Positions 53,916 to 60,000 of a stretch of 60,000 nt of DNA are shown piece by piece. The stretch's first letter is position 1. Every line of letters begins with the position of its first letter. Origin of the DNA: Glandiceps talaboti. Lineage: Eukaryota > Hemichordata > Enteropneusta > Spengelidae. The notes beneath the pieces were generated by a model, which saw nothing but the letters and a program-made list of their open reading frames with translations, was not told where the DNA came from and did not search any database. The DNA is taken from positions 17,562,694 to 17,622,693 of the forward strand of contig NC_135552.1 of assembly GCF_964340395.1 (NCBI RefSeq). The letters run 5' to 3'. A program made the position numbers and the translations under genes.

Positions 53916-54023
53916 TTTGAGTGACAGGGAATTGGAAAGGAGTTGTGTATTTGTAGGTGTGCTTGTGGCTATTATGGGTGGCAGTATTATATGGAAGCTC
54001 CAGAAAAAAAATGATGTGTCTTT

Positions 54024-54638
54024 TCAATCAAATGACATCAAGTTAGTATTCACATTGGTCCTACTGTAACTACTGTTTGTAGATTGTGAACCACTAGTCC
54101 ATTGGGTAGATGTAGTTCTATCTAAGTTAGCTCCTGTATTATCCATACATGCTGTTTCTTTCATAACAGCTTTCTCACATGCAAAGTCATAGTGATACTG
54201 TGCTGAGTTAGTATGTGGTACTGATGGTACATACAACCAGCGACTGCCAAGTGTTGATACATTCGCTATCACTTCCATTTCGAGTGAAAGTTCAAATGGA
54301 ATGTCATCAGCAGTAACCAAACTACTGAATCCAACTGTTTGTTTTCCATCACAATTACTCTGCATGGAGTGGTTACCATGACAACTTGTTGACATGTGTT
54401 GATTCTGTATATGAGAGCTCATTGGTTGCTGTCCTGTCACATGGCTACCTGGTAAACTCATTGGTTGGTAGACAGGATGTTGGTTAACATTACCAGATGT
54501 AGGAAGACTTCCTGTTTGGTGATAATCATAACTCATTGGTTGTTGATGAGGACTACCAGGTGTACGAAGACTTCCTGTTTGGTGGTAACTGTCATTTTCT
54601 CTGGCAGCAATGGCTTCATCAAATGATGGCAACCCAGT
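54024..54638 (-). CDS. UMAD1: UMA-domain protein (UMAD1-like), terminal coding exon
   Basis: This is an open 204-codon exon ending in TGA at 54024-54026. The acceptor is ttatatggtttcag at 54639, phase 0. Residues 1-12 read TGLPSFDEAIAA. Residues 13-100 are low-complexity, with YHQTGSL repeated (18-24, 39-45) and QPMS repeated (33-36, 58-61, 71-74). Residues about 107-160 look like a UMA domain: SLVTADDIPFELSLEMEVIA, a variable loop, then YHYDFACEKAVMKE. The paired D-(I/V)-P-F-x-L and YDF..E..V motifs match human UMAD1 better than UBAP1 or MVB12A/B. UMA domains bind the ESCRT-I complex, which sorts ubiquitinated cargo at endosomes; a like role here is inferred. A Ser/Thr/Asn-rich tail of about 45 residues ends LMSFD and is absent from human UMAD1. 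Upstream exons are not identified and probably lie beyond 60000. The domain call is solid; the exact ortholog is less certain. Confidence 0.78.
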   Translation of the reverse strand, partial: TGLPSFDEAIAARENDSYHQTGSLRTPGSPHQQPMSYDYHQTGSLPTSGNVNQHPVYQPMSLPGSHVTGQQPMSSHIQNQHMSTSCHGNHSMQSNCDGKQTVGFSSLVTADDIPFELSLEMEVIANVSTLGSRWLYVPSVPHTNSAQYHYDFACEKAVMKETACMDNTGANLDRTTSTQWTSGSQSTNSSYSRTNVNTNLMSFD

Positions 54639-55589
54639 CTGAAACCATATAACAGAAACAAATAGAAGTTAAGTGCCATATAACATCATGTAAAATCACA
54701 TTACTCAAAGACACTTTGAGCTAATAGTAGACTTCATAAGTACAGTACATCCATACTTGGAAGTTGTCAGTGACTGAGCAATTAGCTTATCATTATATAT
54801 ATTTATCAGTCACAATTTCAGCTATGATAAAAGTAACACTATCATGATATTGGCATCCATATATATAAAGTTTAAAAACGCATCTTTTCCGCAAAGCTTT
54901 TAATTAATTGTCTTTTAAGATGTATCAAGAGTTGTTTTAGTGTCAAGAGCTTTTTCTTTTTTTTAGATTTGTGAACCGTTTAGAGCATTTTAAAAATAAA
55001 TATTAAAAAATAAATATTATCATTATATTATTCTATTGTTTTCTTATGTCGTTGATTATTTTCAGCAGTTTCTGCCCCAAAACAAGAAAGTTTACATCTC
55101 TTAGTTGTCAAATCTTCACCAAAAATCCAATATAAATATGACTCAAAGTGCCCCCCCCCCCTCCTCCCAAACACTCAAAGTTTGCTTCATTTTCAGGACT
55201 TCAACATCATTGACAATACAACATTTTTGTTTTGATCAGAAAGCAGGTAACATATTTCTGAGTTCACCGTGTATTTTACCAGGGTTCCCCACAAAACAAG
55301 CCAATCAATCAACTATGTGGTTAAAAATTAGCTGTTGATCATATCACATAGGTCAAGCAATTACTTGAAAATTCCATGAAATTTGATATTTTTATGATAA
55401 GTTTGACTGACTATGATTTATCAGTAAATGAATTGATTGATTGATTGACTACGATTTTAACTGATAGTTACAGACACAGGCATTGATAATTTGATATATA
55501 GTTCAATAAGTCTACATTTGAAAACATACTCCCAATGAGTAAAACCTCAAAAGGACAACTTGCAATCTGATTTTGAAAATGAAGGGCAT

Positions 55590-55880
55590 GGTCAAAAGTC
55601 ACTGCTTGCATGATTGTACAGCTTACCTGTAACAATAAGGGTTTAGATACATGCATGTGTCTCAACATACAAAACTTACCAAGCTGGTTGAGGAAAGTGT
55701 CATTGGACCTTGAAGAAGAAGGTCAAGGTCAAAAGTCAGTACCTGATTATGCAGCTCACCTCTAACAATATGGGTTTAGATACTTGATTGGTGTCTCAAT
55801 ATGCAAAACTTCTAAAACCTTTGAACAAATCGCTATTAGACCTTGAAGATGACTGCCAGCTAAGGTAAAAAGTCAAGTCG
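55590..55880. repeat. Duplicated dispersed repeat segment
   Basis: Two diverged tandem copies of about 125 bp each contain TCAAAAGTCA, CAGCT(T/C)ACCT(G/C)TAACAATA, GGGTTTAGATAC, GTGTCTCAA and ACCTTGAAGA. The wording (ACCTTGAAG ... AGGTCAA) also occurs around 31355-31430. Apparent splice sites and a 66-codon frame within it come from the repeat. Confidence 0.6.
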
Positions 55881-55919
55881 AATCTTATTTATGATAATAT
55901 GGCATAGACACTTGAATGG

Positions 55920-56175
55920 AATCTGTGTATTCAACTGAATGGTTGAAAAGGTTAATGTTTACAACAAACATGATTACTGTTCATCTATACTGGTCAACAT
56001 CACAAAATATTAAGTGCTGTGCATATAACAGTTAGTGTTTGATATTTGTGCCAGGTTTGGTTGAAATCTAATTGTGGGTGTTAGAGATATGGCTGTACAA
56101 GAATGGATGTGTAAACAGACAGATGGAAGGCTGAACAGACAGGCATTTGTACAGCTCCCTCTTGGGGGTTAATTT
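55920..56175 (+). repeat. Dispersed repeat fragment
   Basis: Contains TTTGTGCCAGGTTTGGTTGA, AAATCTAATTG, AGAGATATGGCTGTACAAG and GTAAACAGACAGATGGAAGG, ending CTCCCTCTTGGGGGTTA. The gagatatggctg plus cagacaga run is shared in kind with 1440-1602. Confidence 0.5.
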
Positions 56176-57127
56176 TAAACTGCAATGTCACTTGTCTGTC
56201 AATCTGTATTGTTATCTGTGTTTGTCTTTCTAAAATGCTCCCATTTTTTTTTTCATACATTCTAATTGCATGCTACAAATCTTAGTATTGACTTATAACT
56301 GCATGGAATCATTTACAGGCTACTAACTATTACTAAATGACAGAGCTACATTGCATCCCGCCCACCCTAAAAGTCTTTCCATGTCATTCAATTGAGTACC
56401 CTGGAGTCATACAGGCATGATATCCATCTTCACAGGTAATCATTTCTCTCTCTCTCTTGTCAACAAATTTCCCAAGTTGGACCATAGGTAACAAGGACTG
56501 CAGGAAACTGTCTTCAAGGTCCATCCCTGCAGCTAATACTAATAGTTTGCATACTGAGAATCCTGATATATACCCACTGTATATGTACACTGAATACAGT
56601 AAAGGTCAAAGCATCACGTCATTTCTTGGAAAACTACTCAGTCTTCAGTGAAGATACTGTACATCTAAAGGCCAAATAAATGTGGTGGGACTCTTACTGT
56701 CATTGAAATCACAGTGGGCAAACATACATATAGATATTGGATTTCAAACCAGATTTAGTTATTGCCTAAATATCAAAATATGCCAACACAGCCAGTTTGT
56801 ATTTTTCTAATACATTACTGTGAATATGTTCATTATATGAATGGTTATGCTATACAGCGAAATGGTGCTTTGATATTAATCACTTGTTATCATTGATTTG
56901 GTCTGATTGTTATATTTCATAAGTGACGGAGAGCCAAAATGAGTTCAGTAAGTAAAACTGACTGTAAAAAATGGCTTTTAATAATAATAATAATATTAAT
57001 ATTTTATTCATATAGTGTCAATATTCACTGTTCAAAAGCCTGATCACAGTATATGTGAAACCAAAAACAACAATGTCTGCATGAAAATGAGTAAAAGGCC
57101 ATAATAAAACATATGACAAAAAAAAAG

Positions 57128-57390
57128 TTAGGCCAAATAAAAAAAAAAGTTATCTGGTTCTGGTTACCTGACCCCACCTAGTTTTTCACACCGACCCTAG
57201 ACGTTTTTTTTTTTTTTATATATTCGACAAAAATAATAATAAAATTGTGAAGTCTCGCAAGAAATAGTGGGTGCAGAAACTGACATCAACTTACTAATAA
57301 AAAGACAATATAAAACTATTCTTCCAATCTGTAATGGCTGTACATCTGTAATGTAATCGGAACTACACAATTTTTTTAACGCCTCTAATA
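57128..57390. mobile_element. MITE-like element with AGGCC termini, copy 2
   Basis: Same order of blocks as 43794-44106: TTAGGCCAAATAAAAAA, TCTGGTTCTGGTTACC, GACCCCACCTAG, an A/T run, TTCTTCCAATCTGTAATGGC and GGAACTACACAATTTTTTTA. Its right end is more decayed (ACGCCTCTAAT instead of TTAGGCCTAAT). Confidence 0.7.
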
Positions 57391-60000
57391 GTAAAAAGCT
57401 ATTCTAAAAAGGTGAGTTGTTTAAGTTCAGATTTAAAAATTGACAGGCTTGGCAAAAGCTGGATTTTGAGAGAGAGAGGTTGTTGTAACAATGTTATACA
57501 TGTAGTTATACAGAATGGGGGTCACTCCACTAAAAGCATGATCACCATCTTATTAGAATATAGAACATAGAAACAGGGTGAAAGTGAGAATAGCAAGATG
57601 TGAGAGATAAACATGACTGACTTGTAAACGTACACATCTTACTTCTAGGACTTTCCTAAGGGTCTCTGAAACATGAATACCGATTTAATGTCTCCAAAAC
57701 ATAATTGGGCCCACTATTCTGCACATGTTCCATTGAATATACTTCAAATAATTCACAAGCTTTCCAGTTAAGGCCCTACTATCAAGCAATGCACATATTA
57801 GAATACGCCGCAGTAATTTGCTGTCATGTTGGTTTAGTCTTCCATGTCAGTTGCAGGAAACCTTGATTGTTACATATCATGTATCTTTGAAAAGGTCATG
57901 ACCTTTGACTGTGATGTTGATTTCCTGTGGGAACGAGCTATATTATATTAAATACGAACACAGATGACCCTTCATTTTAATGACCAGACCTTTATCTGTG
58001 TGTAACTAAGTGGAATAAAACCATTGAAATTTCAATGAAAGCTGACTTTTCAATTATCAATTGGTGACAATGGCACTGAAGCAAAGTTGACCATGAAAGG
58101 GTATCTGTCAATTATTATTACAGCAGTGTAGATTATAACATGGTGACTATAATAATTCATTGAAAATGTATGCTATAAACTAATATAAACATTGCGTATA
58201 TACATGTATTCATGTATGTATAAACTTAAAATAAATCATCACAATCTATATCATGGTGTTCCCATGATAAGTGATCAATTTTAACATAGTGATATTAATG
58301 CACATTTTTTTTTTTCACAGTACCTTCCAACAATTAGAAGCTTTCAAAGTGCTATGATACAAATACTAACTCTGGCACAGACCTATCGTGTTATAACACT
58401 TTCAACTTTCTGCTGAGCTAGCAATCCATGCTACCACTATGAGCACATATAACCATCAACCAAGCCATTTTCATAATCTCCATCCTGCCAGGTACCCATT
58501 CTACAGCCAGACTGGCTGAGATACAAATATAGTTGAAATCTCACTAAAGGACTAGAACCAATCAGAAAGAAATAGTAAATACCACTGTGTAGATTTCAAG
58601 TCAGTTCGCCTTAGTATTAGTAGCCAATCTACCATTATGACTTCAATTCAGTTTAACATGTAGTTGTATTTTTTGATAATCTCTTTTCTGTATAAGTGAC
58701 TGACTGTTTTGTTTGAAATATCATAGTTTTTGATTAATAAATACTAGTCTGGTCTATTACAGGGTGAGATACATGTGACCTTTGTATCATAGTCACAATT
58801 GACATGAAAACCCTTACATCTACACTCTTGCTACATTTATGTTGAAGAGACAATACTAGGATGTACTCTACTATTACGGTCTACTATCAGTCGTTTCATT
58901 ACCTTACACATTTTTTGCAAAAACATAATATTATAATTATGCCTAGAGTATATATCCATCATGCACAGAAACTGTACAAAAATTTGCACAGAAAATATCA
59001 ATCACCTAACATTTTTTTTAGATGTAACTCGCCTGTAACTTATCGAATCATTTTACCCTGAAGTAAAATTTCCTCACAAAATAGTAAACATCAAAACTAA
59101 GCAACATGACAATACAACTGGCCCGAGGGGATTTATTCCACAAAAACACAGATGGTAGTACTGTTATCAATTTCACTAAAAATGCAAAGTATAAAATCTG
59201 AGAGTTGATTTTTATCTTTGCATTTCATTTCATTTCATTTCCTTTCCCAGCATAAGCTAGCAAGTACAGATCTCTTGGGATACATATTGTATAAAGTATG
59301 ACATCATTCCTACTTTACAAATTGCATAATATCACATGGGAGACAGATCTATCATTATCAATTTTCCCACTTACACACAAAAAAATTCATTAAAACACAG
59401 GAACTCAACTGATTGCTTCCTTTTGATAACATATTCTGTAGACAAAGAGAATACTATCTACAGACTGATAAATAGATATGTGAAAGATGATGTGAGATGA
59501 AAAGTAATATGAGCCGACTTTTGGACAGGAAACTCTCCGCGTGGTGGATTTATTGGTCTTCTATCTATACTTGTCGCAAATAGAAAACTTAGGACGATAG
59601 TCGTCTCAGATTTTTAAACATAATACATATCTCCCATTTGTTTACAACCAAAACTAAGCTTTCATGACGAACACGATTTGAGGACATATGCACCTTTTTG
59701 AAAAAGCCTGTAATAACATGTAATGCAAAGATGTGCATTTGTCTTGAGTGTTATCCATATTATTTTAAAACTAATACCTTAGTATATCCTGTAATTCAAA
59801 GAGAAGTGTACCTGGTTGATAACCAATACATATAGGTATTGTGTTGCTGAATGTGGTAGTACTTACTCCTGGTCCGGGTTGATATTCAATGACTTATTGG
59901 GTTACATTACCTGAGAACTATGGCTTACTTGGCTTAAAAATCCAATAGTTTCTGTAAGGTGTATTTAATGTTGTTTCTTGAAATGGAAAGTTCCCCTGGT

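Larger units (their letters stand above)
54639..60000 (-). other. Probable intron of the UMA-domain gene
   Basis: This lies upstream of the terminal exon's acceptor. I searched the minus strand for a short N-terminal exon like that of UMAD1 (aromatic and basic start, then acidic) and found none. It contains dispersed repeats at 55590-55880 and 55920-56175, an AGGCC-ended element at 57128-57390, an (AAT)n run at about 56980-57005 and a (CATTT)n run at 59221-59243. The rest is A/T-rich with no visible gene. Confidence 0.55.

Noticed and set aside
55468-55690. Apparent minus-strand donors (TTACAG/GTAAGC and TTG/GTAAGT) upstream of the UMA exon
   Set aside because: Both lie in a tandemly duplicated dispersed repeat (55590-55880).
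56384-56590. Minus-strand frame with MDLEDSFLQSLLPM-like peptide, tested as an upstream exon of the UMA gene
   Set aside because: An acceptor-like tattcag is present, but the donor is poor, the peptide matches nothing in UMAD1, and the GGACCTTGAAGA word recurs in nearby dispersed repeats.
59865-59912. Possible small minus-strand exon ending CCAGGA/GTAAGT
   Set aside because: The donor is good, but all three frames contain stops between the only nearby acceptor and the donor.

Overview
This is eukaryotic DNA from the genome of a multicellular animal. It has A/T-rich non-coding sequence, long introns with GT-AG borders, many microsatellites and minisatellites, and short transposon copies. The repeat style (frequent acatgtacatgta motifs, tRNA-derived SINE, many small inverted-repeat elements) fits a marine invertebrate such as a hemichordate, amphioxus, brachiopod or mollusc. 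The sequence alone does not settle which. There is no sign of bacterial operons, a virus or CRISPR.

Only two protein-coding genes can be supported, both on the minus strand and read from right to left. The first is a FAM117/GLCCI1 (glucocorticoid-induced transcript 1) family gene. Its start codon is at 45915. Four phase-compatible exons (45657-45915, 16925-17070, 3159-3251, 1961-2215) give 251 codons, and the 3' part continues beyond the left edge. The exons carry the family hallmarks: GSPTRS, RHRRSP-like and SPERRSP blocks, RRTSSLDTITG..LTG.WPRD, the KSTQT motif, SHKRSASWGSADQ, RQSP.HGNHAA and SVEGLNQEIEKL. Introns 1 and 2 are about 28.6 and 13.7 kb, which accounts for most of the window.

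The second gene lies 8.1 kb upstream of the first. Only its terminal coding exon (54024-54638) is visible, encoding a protein with a UMA (UBAP1-MVB12-associated) domain, closest in my judgement to UMAD1. In human, UMAD1 lies directly upstream of GLCCI1 in the same orientation, so the window appears to preserve an old gene pair. No link in function between the two products is claimed.

Layout from left to right: 1-705, CpG-rich right end of a CAGTG-ended DNA transposon; 706-1960, intron 4 part with a dispersed hairpin repeat; 1961-3251, exons 4 and 3 separated by a 943-bp intron filled with minisatellites, some derived from exon 3 itself; 3252-16924, intron 2 with minisatellites, a (CT)n tract and inverted-repeat elements; 16925-17070, exon 2; 17071-45656, intron 1 with MITEs, a tRNA-derived SINE, an 845-bp TIR element and a near-perfect 61-bp palindrome; 45657-46350, exon 1 and the CpG-richer promoter region; 46351-54023, intergenic with long (GA)n and (ATGT)n arrays; 54024-54638, UMA-domain exon; 54639-60000, probable intron of that gene with dispersed repeats.

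I found no clearly novel biological system. The points most worth checking are the conserved gene pair, an apparent shift of the exon 4 splice acceptor that leaves ancestral coding sequence plus an in-frame stop in the intron, and a minisatellite that has copied the end of exon 3 with its splice donor.
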